Shown here in pieces: positions 24,175 through 32,346 of a DNA stretch of 34,687 nt. A program made the translations under genes and the position numbers. Within the stretch, counting starts at the first letter, position 1; each line of letters opens with the position of its first letter. Source of the DNA: an uncultured Thiodictyon sp. (GTDB taxonomy: Bacteria; Pseudomonadota; Gammaproteobacteria; Chromatiales; Chromatiaceae). The DNA is taken from contig CAILVI010000188.1 of NCBI GenBank assembly GCA_903837595.1, forward strand, positions 1-34,687, in the 5' to 3' direction. The notes beneath the pieces were generated by a model. That model had not been told where the DNA came from. It worked only from the letters and a program-made list of their open reading frames with translations, and did no database searches.

Positions 24175-26865
24175 TCAGCAATCCCAAGGATTCGCGCCCC
24201 CCGTATCGATGCCATAGCGAGCGATGGCCTCCTCGACCCTGGATGGATCGAGCACGCCGTCGTCGGCCAGTCCCTTGAGCGCCGCCAGCGCGATGTGGTG
24301 CCGGTCCACCTCGAAAAAGCGGCGCAGCGCCGCGCGGGTGTCGCTACGCCCGTACCCGTCGGTGCCCAAGGCGACATAGCGGCGCGGCACCCAGGCGCGA
24401 ATGAGATCCGGCACCGAGCGCAGGTAGTCGCTCACGGCGACCACTGGCCCTACCGTCGGCGTCAGACACTGCTCGACCCAGCTCAGGACAAGCGCGGCGC
24501 CTGGGTGCAGCCGGTTGCGCCGCTCGGCGTCGAGCCCGTTGCGGCGCAGTTCGGTGAAGCTGGTGACGCTCCACAGGTCGGCGGCCACGCCCCAGTCGCG
24601 CTCCAGCAGCTCGGCGGCGGCGATCGCCTCGCGCAGCAGGGTACCGGCACCGAGGAGCTGCACGCGCGGCCCGCGCTGGCTGTCCGCCGCCGCCCGCAGT
24701 CGGTACATGCCGCGCAGGATGCCCTCGTGCGCGCCGTCCGGCATGGCGGGGTGGGCATAGTTCTCGTTGGTCACCGTGACATAGTAGAAGCAGTCCTCCT
24801 GGTCCTCATACATCCGCCGCATGCCGTCGCGTACGATGGCGGCCAGCTCGTAGCCGTAGCAGGGGTCATAGGCCACGCAGTTGGGCACCACCGAGTACAG
24901 CAGGTGGCTGGAGCCGTCCTGGTGTTGCAGGCCCTCGCCCGAGAGGGTGGTGCGACCCGCGGTGGCGCCGATCAGGAAGCCCCGGCAGCGCGAGTCGCCG
25001 GCCGCCCAGACGAGATCCCCGATGCGCCGGTAGCCGAAGGCGGAATAGAAGATGTAGAAGGGCAGCATCGGCACGCCGTGGGTGCTGTAGCTGGTGGCGG
25101 CGGCGATCCAGGAGGCCAGGGCGCCGGCCTCGGTGATGCCCTCCTCCAGGATCTGGCCCTCGCGGGCCTCTTTGTAATAGAGCAACTCGTCTTTGTCCTC
25201 CGGCTCATAGATCTGCCCGAGCGAGGAGTAGATGGCAACCTGCCGGAAGAGCGCCTGCATCCCGAAGGTGCGCGCCTCGTCGGCGACGATGGGCACCAGG
25301 GTGGGACCGAGCGCCGGGTCGCGCAGCAGGTGGGAGAGGATCTGCACGAACACCATGGTCGTGGACTCCTCGCGCTCATGCCCGCCCTCCAGAAACCGGG
25401 CGAAGGCGCTCGGCACCGGCGCGGCCCGCGCCGGACCCTGCGCGATGCGCGCCGGCAGATAGCCGCCGAGCGCCTGACGGCAGGCGTGCAGGTATTTCAT
25501 CTCGGGACTGTCGGCGGGCGGCCGATAGAAGCTTAAGGCCGTGACGTCGGCGTCGGAGAACGGCAGCTCGAAGCGGTCGCGGAAGGCCAGCAGGGCCTCG
25601 GCCTCCAGCTTCTTCTGCCCGTGGACGCCCATCTTGCCCTGACCCCAGTGGCCCATCCCGTAGCCCTTCTTGGTCTGGGCCAGGATCACGGTCGGCTGAC
25701 CCCGGTGGGCGACCGCGGCGTGGTAGGCGGCGTAGATCTTCACCGGATCGTGGCCGCCGCGCTTGAGCCGGTCGATGTCGCTGTCCGAGAGGTGGGCGAC
25801 GATCGCCCGCAGCTCCGGGTACTTGTTGAAGAAGTGCTCGCGGTTGAAGCGCCCGTCGGTGGCGGCGTACTGCTGTAGCTCGCCGTCGACCGTCTCGGCC
25901 AAGCGCTTCAAAATCGCGCCGTCGTGGTCGCGGGCGAAGAGCGGGTCCCAGTCCGCGCCCCACAGCAGCTTGATGACGTTCCAGCCGGCCCCGGCGAAGA
26001 GCCCTTCGAGCTCCTGCACGATGGATCCGTTGCCGCGCACCGGACCGTCGAGGCGCTGCAGGTTGCAGTTGACGACCACGATCAGGTTGTCCAGCCGCTC
26101 GCGCCCGGCGAGCGACAGCCCCGCCTGGGACTCCGGCTCGTCCATCTCGCCGTCGCCGACGAAGGCCCAGACCTTGCGACCCGCGGTGTCGCTGATCCCA
26201 CGGTTTTCCAGATAGCGCATGAAGCGCGCCTGGTAGATGGCCTGGAGCGGGCCGAGCCCCATCGAGCCAGTGGGGAACTGCCAGAACTGCGGCATCAGAT
26301 AGGGGTGGCAATAGGAGCACAGGCCCTCCCCCCCGACCTCGCGCCGGTAGTGGTCGAGCTGGTTCTCGCTCAGCCGCCCTTCCAGGAAGGCGCGGGCGTA
26401 GACGCCGGGCGCGGAATGGGGCTGGAAGTACACCAGGTCCCCGGCCTGGCCGGCACGGAAGAAATGATTGAAGCCGACCTCGAACAGGTCCGCGGCGGAG
26501 GCGTAGCTGGCGATGTGACCGCCCAGCTCCATGGAGACGTTGTTCGCGCGCACCACCATCGCCAAGGCGTTCCAGCGCACCAGGGCGACCAGCCGCTGCT
26601 CGGTCTCCAGCGTCCCCGGAAACTGCGGCTGCTCGGCCAGCTCAATGGTGTTGCAGTAGGGGGTGCTCCAGACCGGCGGCAGCGCCACGCCCAGGACGCG
26701 CGCCCGGTCGAAGACCTTGCGCAGCAGGAAAGTGGCGCGGTCGGGGCCTTCGCGCTCGATGACCGCATCGAGCGCCTCCAGCCACTCATCGGTCTCGGTC
26801 GGGTCCGGGTCAGGCGGGAGCACCGCCCAGTGACCCGAGAGGCTGAAGTCGGTACTGTCGTTCAT
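24175..26865 (-). CDS. aceE: Pyruvate dehydrogenase E1 component, homodimeric type
   Basis: This cytosolic thiamine-diphosphate enzyme decarboxylates pyruvate and transfers the acetyl group to the lipoyl arm of E2. The 896-aa product fits the alpha-2 AceE family (about 885-900 aa). Visible signatures are RANNVSMELGGHIASYASAA near 107-126, the cofactor motif GDGEMDEPESQAGLSLA (from residue 237) followed by VVNCNLQRLDGPV, and GYGMGHWGQGKMGVH. The C-terminal domain (YVALGTDGYGRSDTRAALRR) is complete. The usual partners aceF and lpd do not follow it; the next gene downstream is a toxin-antitoxin pair. A damaged same-strand copy lies about 8 kb away (16050-17690). The start ATG has only a weak ribosome site. 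Confidence 0.96.
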   Translation of the reverse strand: MNDSTDFSLSGHWAVLPPDPDPTETDEWLEALDAVIEREGPDRATFLLRKVFDRARVLGVALPPVWSTPYCNTIELAEQPQFPGTLETEQRLVALVRWNALAMVVRANNVSMELGGHIASYASAADLFEVGFNHFFRAGQAGDLVYFQPHSAPGVYARAFLEGRLSENQLDHYRREVGGEGLCSYCHPYLMPQFWQFPTGSMGLGPLQAIYQARFMRYLENRGISDTAGRKVWAFVGDGEMDEPESQAGLSLAGRERLDNLIVVVNCNLQRLDGPVRGNGSIVQELEGLFAGAGWNVIKLLWGADWDPLFARDHDGAILKRLAETVDGELQQYAATDGRFNREHFFNKYPELRAIVAHLSDSDIDRLKRGGHDPVKIYAAYHAAVAHRGQPTVILAQTKKGYGMGHWGQGKMGVHGQKKLEAEALLAFRDRFELPFSDADVTALSFYRPPADSPEMKYLHACRQALGGYLPARIAQGPARAAPVPSAFARFLEGGHEREESTTMVFVQILSHLLRDPALGPTLVPIVADEARTFGMQALFRQVAIYSSLGQIYEPEDKDELLYYKEAREGQILEEGITEAGALASWIAAATSYSTHGVPMLPFYIFYSAFGYRRIGDLVWAAGDSRCRGFLIGATAGRTTLSGEGLQHQDGSSHLLYSVVPNCVAYDPCYGYELAAIVRDGMRRMYEDQEDCFYYVTVTNENYAHPAMPDGAHEGILRGMYRLRAAADSQRGPRVQLLGAGTLLREAIAAAELLERDWGVAADLWSVTSFTELRRNGLDAERRNRLHPGAALVLSWVEQCLTPTVGPVVAVSDYLRSVPDLIRAWVPRRYVALGTDGYGRSDTRAALRRFFEVDRHHIALAALKGLADDGVLDPSRVEEAIARYGIDTGGANPWDC

Positions 26866-27112
26866 AGCAGGCTCGGCGGCTGGATGGACGAAGAGCCAAG
26901 TATCCGCAATACCGGCAAATTGTCAAAGGGCGAGCGCGCGGCCGCGGGCGCGTCATGGACGGACCAACTGAGGGACTGCGAATGGGTCTCCCGGATCGGG
27001 GCCGACAGAGGATAGCAAGGGGGCATACTGTCGCCCGCGCTCGCCCAGATCGCTGCAATGGGCGGCGGCGGCGCGTAATGCAGCCTTGATCTGCTCGGGC
27101 AGAGAACGGTAT

Positions 27113-27158
27113 GGGGATTCCGGAAAGACTGGTCTAGTTCGGTTAAATTAGGCCGATC
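27113..27158. repeat. 46-bp direct repeat, copy 2 (phd-leader copy upstream of aceE)
   Basis: This matches the phd leader at 24072-24117 in the same orientation; one operator half-site is changed (CTAGTT instead of CTAATT). It lies about 248 bases upstream of the aceE start and no phd gene follows it. It is either the relic of a lost toxin-antitoxin operon or a mark left by duplication of the aceE segment. The rest of 26866-27483 shows no gene. Confidence 0.8.
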
Positions 27159-27483
27159 TTCTCTAGGGTTCCTGCCTTCGTCGTTTCCCGGAGCATCCTC
27201 CCGCGGTTCAGATACACGCGCAAGAACGCGGCGAATACACACAACCCCGCTATCTGGCAGCAGGGCCATGCGCTTGTCTGCGCGCGAGACGGAAGCGTCA
27301 GGTTGGCGATGGGTGCGCGGGAACGAGGTCCCGGCTACGGGGCTCGGCGAGTTAAGGGCGGGCCAGCACCCAAGCCATTGAAGGGTTCGAATGGCGCGTA
27401 ACGACGAATCGCCAATCAGGTCACGGCCACGCTCCAGGCGATGCCGCGACCGTCTTGAGCGTTCGTTTGCATGTGGTCAGCGG

Positions 27484-27591
27484 TTAGCCGCCAGTGCCGC
27501 TCAGGGCGTAGGGCACCAGAGGGGCCAACATGATGCCGATAGCCAGCCACATGGCATGGTTGCTGCGGGTGCTGAGATCTTTGTCACTCAT
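27484..27591 (-). CDS. Very small single-span membrane protein (35 aa)
   Basis: A 35-residue frame starts at ATG 27591 with AAGGTG seven bases upstream, a good ribosome site. The N-terminal dozen residues are polar (MSDKDLSTRSNH), followed by one hydrophobic segment (MWLAIGIMLAPLVPYAL) and a short SGTGG tail. This is the layout of small inner-membrane subunits or regulators. I do not recognise a family; it lacks the conserved histidine pattern of light-harvesting polypeptides. It stands alone in a gene-poor stretch with more than 100 bases of empty DNA either side. The clear ribosome site and clean hydrophobic span make it credible despite its size. Confidence 0.55.
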   Translation of the reverse strand: MSDKDLSTRSNHAMWLAIGIMLAPLVPYALSGTGG

Positions 27592-27978
27592 GATGGTCAC
27601 CTTGCGTTAGATTGCGCATATATCGTTACCGTTTAGCACAGTGATGCGTCTGTTGTACCGTGGGGGGCGATCCAACGACCCTTTGCTGTGCCGACGGTTG
27701 CGAAGATACAGAGCCCGCCGCTGAGCCTCCAATGGGTATTTCCGACTGCGGCGATAGGTTTCACCCACATGCTGACGCAAGACGACCTCGCCGATGTGCA
27801 GTCGCTCGCGCTCGCCCCGATGGTCTTTCAGGAACAGTTGCCGACGGTGCGCGATGTGCGCGTGAACGTGGTGGGCGAGCGCCTGTCTCGCGCGGCCGTC
27901 CGGGCCGGCGAAACGCTGGACTGGCGCAGCCGCCTCGAGTTCGTCGCCGGTGTCACACCCGTCGAGTTGCCCCCGGCG

Positions 27979-28072
27979 GTCACGCGGGCGGTCTTCGCCC
28001 GCCGGCTGCGCGTGGCGACGCTCACCCTGAGAATTGGGAACAGGGGCAGCGCCCAACTGTTGCCGGCGCTGC
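27979..28072 (+). pseudogene. Fragment of a NadS/HigA-like antitoxin (helix-turn-helix only)
   Basis: The DNA here repeats almost exactly the helix-turn-helix part of the antitoxin gene at 13160-13492 (VTRAVFARRLRVAT, then a frameshift from a lost G where the intact gene reads CTGGAGAATTGG). The sequence before it (from about 27770) is open but unlike the intact antitoxin, and after it no family similarity remains. It is a relic of another toxin-antitoxin operon. Confidence 0.75.
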
Positions 28073-28215
28073 GCTGGCCCGAATCTCTCACGGCAAGGCA
28101 CCAGGCCCGCCAAGAAATGGCAGCGGATAGACCCGCACTATCCCCGTCGGTCGGTCTGAAGGCCGGCCGACCTGCCGGCGTGGGCGCAATGCCGAGCGAG
28201 GGGTATCCGCCGCGC

Positions 28216-28792
28216 CTAGGGCGCGCAGGCAATCACCAGATCGTCGCTGAAGGTGCCGACCTGCTCATCTTTGCGCCGGTAGATAGATGGCGGTGTAGCG
28301 CCGCAACTCGGGCGTCTCCGGACGCAGCAATGGGCGGTCATCGACGAAGGGCGAGGCCATGACATGGCTCAGCAAGACCCAGTCCGTATCGGCTTCGCGT
28401 TTAGAGTAGAGATTGACGCCGTCGCTTGCACGCTTGGTGAAACGCAAGACGACCACACCAGCGGTCTGATCGACCGCGGTCAGATCGGGTTTGGCGGCGG
28501 TGAGATCGACCAGGTGCTTAGGCCCTTCGATCCCGAGCGTATCACCCTGTTCCAGGGTATAACCGCGATGGGACTTGATGCGCCGGACCAAGGCCCGGAA
28601 CTCCGCCTCCAAATGGCGGCGACTGGCGTTCTTCTTGGATGTCGCCCCCTTCGAGGCGGCCGCGGTGACGGGGGTCAGATCCTCCTGTGTGACACCATAA
28701 GCCGCCGGATCGGCCCTCAGTGTTGACATGGCGCGCGCCACCGCGATCGCGAGATCACTGTCTCTATTGGGGAGAAAATCAGTTCTTGGCAT
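28216..28792 (-). pseudogene. Hypothetical protein gene with a 4-bp duplication frameshift
   Basis: The ATG at 28792 has AAGGAG nine bases upstream. The frame reads MPRTDFLPNRDSDLAIAVAR, then a helical region, then a beta-rich C-terminal half (LVDLTAAKPDLTAVDQTAGV, RYTAIY). It stops at 28265 after 175 residues. If one of two adjacent AGAT copies (28281-28288 on the + strand) is removed, the frame continues as RRKDEQVGTFSDDLVIACAP and stops at 28216. RYTAIYRRKDEQVGTFSD is a much more natural end than LPAQR. The domain style (fibronectin-like end after an N-terminal helical part) recalls uncharacterised proteins from environmental bacteria, but I assign no function. The short form may still be made. 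Confidence 0.65.
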
Positions 28793-29010
28793 GTTGGCTT
28801 TCTCCTTCCTGCCTCTAACTGGAATGCTGGCGGCGCTCCCTCGCCTGTGCCGAGGATCGCGGCGGGTCGCCCGGCCTTGGCGTCATACCATGGCAGAACG
28901 GAGCCATCGCCTTCCAGGACGCGCTGGTGCCCTTGCGGATGCACCGGTACTATTCCATGATCCAGTCGTACCATTCCAAGACCCACCCATAGGGCCTAAG
29001 GTTCCAGCCA

Positions 29011-29178
29011 TGCGGCTGCAGGACTCAGAGGTGCGGTTTCGGGGCTTAGCCTTGCGGTTTCAGAGTGCAACCGCGAGGTTTCAGGGCGCAACCGCGAGAT
29101 TTTAGAGCGCAACCGGGAGGTCCTAGAGCATAACCGTGCGGTTATAGAGCGCCAACTTGAGGTTGCAGCACAATACCT
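29011..29178. repeat. Degenerate 21-bp tandem repeat, block 1 (8 units)
   Basis: Eight consecutive units of exactly 21 bp have a consensus close to TGCGGTTTCAGAGCGCAACC. In one + frame they read as heptapeptides RFQSATA, RFQGATA and so on, with three in-frame TAG codons where CAG (Gln) is expected. On the minus strand the same DNA is stop-free and reads as SRLRPET-like heptads. This looks like a decayed heptapeptide-repeat gene. Confidence 0.8.
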
Positions 29179-29243
29179 TGTGGACCCCATGTAACATCAT
29201 GATATATTTTTGGTTCTAGCACTTTGGGTGAGTCTTGGAATGG

Positions 29244-29369
29244 TGCGGTTACAGAGCGCAGACGTACGGTTGCAGAGCCCGGACTTACGGGTGACGTGTC
29301 CGGCCGTGCGGGTCCATTCTGCGACTGGCCGGTTCCGCGCCCGGTTGGTCCGATTTCAGTCTGCGGCGG
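29244..29369. repeat. Degenerate 21-bp tandem repeat, block 2 (6 units)
   Basis: Six more 21-bp units (for example TGCGGTTACAGAGCGCAGAC) continue the repeat after a 65-base AT-rich interruption. The first two are close to the consensus and later units are increasingly diverged. The + frame reads VRLQSADVRLQSPDLRV. Confidence 0.7.
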
Positions 29370-29754
29370 ACCCTGACGAGACTCCAGTGGGACGATTCCA
29401 GCTTGGTCCGGCATGGCCGCGTCGCCCGACCGCGCGCCTCGCCTGCGCATACCCGACCAATCCCTGGTGGGCGTCATCCTGGCAATTGGCCTCGCGGCGT
29501 TCCATCCGCGGCATCGACTGGTGAAGTTCGCCGGCGGGTTCGCCGCGAAGCGGTCTTGCCCTAGAAGAAAGGGTAGTTCAAAACGGCCAAAATACTAGGT
29601 CCCTGCTCAACTATTTTCACGCCGGGGCGCCAAGCGCGCCGCCCTGACCACCGCGGTATGGACTTGGTTTGATCTGGTCCGCCGTTGCGGATACGCTGTG
29701 CTCGTCCGCCCGATGAGGGCCTGTTGCTGCCAAGCGCGGCCATGAGAGACTACG

Positions 29755-30735
29755 ATGCCATTGCCGATTTTACCGGAGCGCGTTACACGCTTGCTCTATC
29801 ACCCATTCGCGATTGCGATTGTCTTGGCCGGATCACTAATCTGGTTCGGCGTCTTCATCGTCGATCCGACGGAAATGGCCGGGGTGCGCCGCTTGGGCCA
29901 GGTGACCACCCGCGAACCCTATGGTCCAGGCATTCACCTCAAGCTCCCGATCATCGATCAGGTGGATCGCTTGCAGGTCTCGCTCGACATCCTGAAGGTT
30001 CAGGACCTGACGATGTATACCATCGACAATCAATGGGTCAGGATCTCGGTCGGGCTGACCTACCGGATTCCTCCCAAGGCTGTTTTTCGCCTGCTCTACC
30101 AGGTCGGACAATCCGGCAGTTTCGGTATCCGCGAGAACGTGGAACCGATCATCGCCGACCGCGCCATGCGGGTCTTCGCCCGGCGCAACACGATCAAGAT
30201 TTCTGAGGAGCGCGAGGTCATTGCCAACGAAATCCGGCAGGCCGTCGCGAGCCGGCTCGATGAGTTGTTCGGCATTGAGGTGGTCGATTTGCAGATCGCC
30301 AAGATCGAATATAGCCCGATCTTTGTCGCCAGCGTTGAAGCGGCGGTGAAGGCCAAGAACGACGCGGTGGCGGCCGAGAATACGGTGAATCGTATTCGCT
30401 TCGAAGCGGAGCAGGTGCGGGTCCGCGCCCAAGGCGAAGCCGACGCCGCGGCAATTGGAGCGGAAGGCCAGAAACGCTCAGCAGTCATCCGCGCCGATGG
30501 CGAGGCACAAGCCATTCAAATTATCGGCGCGGCGCAAGCGGGCAGCTTGCGCGTGCGGGGCGAGGCGGTCGCCGCGCATCCCGAGGCGATCTCGCTGGTC
30601 GCGGCCGAGCGCTGGAGCGGCACCTTGCCCCAAACCTTGCTCAGCGAACGCGGTATCTTGCCGCTGTTGAATCTGAACGCGGGCCCCGCGACCGTGGCGC
30701 CGGTCGGATCGCCAAGCGCCAGCGCAGGGAAATGA
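29755..30735 (+). CDS. SPFH/band 7 (prohibitin/HflK-like) membrane protein
   Basis: This 326-aa membrane-anchored protein has one N-terminal hydrophobic segment (about residues 17-36). An SPFH/PHB domain follows (GVRRLGQVTTREPYGPGIHL ... VSVGLTYRIP-like), then a long Ala/Glu/Arg-rich helical coil (AVKAKNDAVAAENTVNRIRF through RADGEAQAIQIIGAAQAGSL) of the flotillin/prohibitin/HflK type. Such proteins form large ring-like scaffolds in the membrane and often control membrane proteases such as FtsH. The ATG at 29755 has GAGAG six bases upstream. No hflC partner is adjacent, so it is a stand-alone SPFH protein rather than part of an hflKC pair. A strong palindrome follows the stop codon. Confidence 0.9.
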   Translation: MPLPILPERVTRLLYHPFAIAIVLAGSLIWFGVFIVDPTEMAGVRRLGQVTTREPYGPGIHLKLPIIDQVDRLQVSLDILKVQDLTMYTIDNQWVRISVGLTYRIPPKAVFRLLYQVGQSGSFGIRENVEPIIADRAMRVFARRNTIKISEEREVIANEIRQAVASRLDELFGIEVVDLQIAKIEYSPIFVASVEAAVKAKNDAVAAENTVNRIRFEAEQVRVRAQGEADAAAIGAEGQKRSAVIRADGEAQAIQIIGAAQAGSLRVRGEAVAAHPEAISLVAAERWSGTLPQTLLSERGILPLLNLNAGPATVAPVGSPSASAGK

Positions 30736-30748
30736 TGGGCAGAGAGGC

Positions 30749-30809
30749 TCACGCCAAGGCGCCAAGCTCGCCAAGAAATCCACTTGGCGAACTTGGCGCC
30801 TTGGCGTGA
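30749..30809. repeat. Palindromic REP-like element, copy A
   Basis: Two 27-bp arms with a single mismatch and a 7-base loop lie between the SPFH stop and the radical SAM start. The left arm begins TCACGCCAAGGCGCCAAG and the right arm ends CTTGGCGCCTTGGCGTGA. It would form a very stable hairpin in RNA but has no T-run, so it may act as a transcript-end stabiliser. Related elements are at 32846 and 33835. Confidence 0.9.
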
Positions 30810-30827
30810 GACATTAGCGGATTTGGG

Positions 30828-32177
30828 ATGATGCTCAGGTATCAGTCGTCAGCTCGAAAAAGACTCCTCCTGATCACCGCATCCTCGCCGGAGATCGGCA
30901 GGGTGCGGCGCGTGCGGGTGTTGAATTTCCAACAGATCACCATGCCCTATCTGGCGGCCTTGGTGCCGGACGATTGGCAGGTCATCCACGTCGATGAGGT
31001 CGTGACGGCCGTTGATGTGGCCTCGCAGGTCGATCTGGTCGCGATGACCTTTCATACGCCCAGTGCCTTTCATGCGTATGAGTTGGCAACACAATTTCGC
31101 CGGCGCGGCATCCCGGTCGTATTGGGTGGACCACATGTGACCTTGGTGCCCGATGAGGCACAACAATATGCGGACGTGATCTTTGTCGGCGAAGCGGAAC
31201 AGCAGTGGCCCAAGTTCCTGAGCGACTTCGCAACGGGACAGTACCAGCGGCGCTATAGCGCGATCGGTCTGCCGAACCTCGATAACGCACCGGTGGCCCG
31301 CAAAGACTTGTTTCACCGTCGCGACCATACCGCGGGAAGGCTGTTTGCCACGCGGGGCTGCGCTTATCACTGTGATTTCTGTACGCTCCGCGTGATGTAT
31401 CGCGGCCTGGTCCGTCAGCGACCCGTGGCCGCGGTGGCAGCGGAATATGCATCTTTTGCAGGAAAAGTGATTATCTTCTGGGATGATAATCTGGCCAGTG
31501 ATCTGGACTATGCCAAGGCGTTGTTTCGGGCGATTGCACCGCACCGAAAATGGTGGAGCAGCCAGGCAAGTATTCAGGCTGGCAGCGATCCGCAGTTCCT
31601 GGAATTAGCCGCGCGCAGTGGATGTAAGCAACTATTCATCGGCCTGGAATCCATCTCACAAGCCAGCATGGACGAGGCGCACAAAGGATTCAACCGCGTC
31701 GATGACTATGCGCGGGTCATTGAGCGCATCCATTCCTATGGCATCGCGGTCCAAGCTGGGATCGTCTTCGGCTTTGACCATGACACAGAGGCGATATTTT
31801 CCGACACGCTCGATTTCTTGGAGGCTGTTGGGGTGCAGAATGCGACATTCAACATCCTGACACCCTACCCTGGAACGCGATTGTATCGGCGCCTGGAGGC
31901 CGAAGATCGCATCTTGACCAGGGATTGGGCAAAATACAACGGACGACAGGACGTCGTCTTCCGGCCGCGGCAGATGAGCGCCCTGACGCTGCTCGACGGG
32001 TATCGTTATGCCAATCGCCGGTTCTATTCGCCGCTGAGCATCAGTCGGCGTTTGTCCCGTTCTCCGGTCGGGCTATGGTGGACCCTGCCATTGAATCTGG
32101 CCTATCTCTCGGCCCGCTGGTTCGATCAACGGCCAAGAATTCAGCCCTCATCAGCGCGCCCGAGCGAGCACCAATGA
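30828..32177 (+). CDS. B12-binding-type radical SAM protein
   Basis: This 449-aa protein has an N-terminal cobalamin-binding-like Rossmann domain (about 10-145; VLGGPHVTLVPDEAQQYADV and IFVGEAEQ are typical). A radical SAM core follows, with the iron-sulfur motif CAYHCDFC (Cys178, Cys182, Cys185). The C-terminal part continues with family features (LFIGLESISQASMDEAHKGF and TPYPGTRLYRRLE). Members modify lipids, pigments or natural products by methyl transfer or ring chemistry; I cannot name the substrate. The classical DxHxxG cobalamin ligand motif is not visible, so B12 binding may be base-off or lost. The first of two ATGs (30828) is favoured by GGA six bases upstream. It follows the SPFH gene by 92 bases with copy A of the palindrome between. 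Confidence 0.9.
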   Translation: MMLRYQSSARKRLLLITASSPEIGRVRRVRVLNFQQITMPYLAALVPDDWQVIHVDEVVTAVDVASQVDLVAMTFHTPSAFHAYELATQFRRRGIPVVLGGPHVTLVPDEAQQYADVIFVGEAEQQWPKFLSDFATGQYQRRYSAIGLPNLDNAPVARKDLFHRRDHTAGRLFATRGCAYHCDFCTLRVMYRGLVRQRPVAAVAAEYASFAGKVIIFWDDNLASDLDYAKALFRAIAPHRKWWSSQASIQAGSDPQFLELAARSGCKQLFIGLESISQASMDEAHKGFNRVDDYARVIERIHSYGIAVQAGIVFGFDHDTEAIFSDTLDFLEAVGVQNATFNILTPYPGTRLYRRLEAEDRILTRDWAKYNGRQDVVFRPRQMSALTLLDGYRYANRRFYSPLSISRRLSRSPVGLWWTLPLNLAYLSARWFDQRPRIQPSSARPSEHQ

Positions 32178-32346
32178 CCCACTCCTTTGCTTCGATCGCG
32201 GCCAGCATTTGCGCAGCGAGAATCCTTTTCCCAATCGGAGAATTCATTCGCATGGCACTATTCCCGGCATACTGGTATACCAAACCTTGAGATCAAGCGG
32301 CCGCGGCCGCAGAGCCCCGGTATTGCTGCCTGGTCAAGCCGTTCCT

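Larger units (their letters stand above)
28793..29754. other. Gene-poor stretch holding degenerate 21-bp repeats
   Basis: Over 900 bases have no supported gene. They contain two blocks of 21-bp repeats (listed separately), an AT-rich patch around 29179-29243, and a half copy of the palindromic element (CACGCCGGGGCGCCAAGCG) near 29619-29638. The promoter of the SPFH gene should lie at the right end. Confidence 0.5.

Noticed and set aside
26862-27269. A 135-codon minus-strand frame upstream of aceE
   Set aside because: It has no ribosome site and random-looking composition, and spans the duplicated operator segment; treated as non-coding leader DNA.
27660-28362. A 224-codon + strand protein
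   Set aside because: Only about 30 codons resemble an antitoxin helix-turn-helix, followed by a frameshift into low-quality sequence; kept only as a fragment.
30849-31544. A 231-codon minus-strand frame opposite the radical SAM gene
   Set aside because: The + strand protein has the full CxxxCxxC iron-sulfur motif; the minus frame has no recognisable features.
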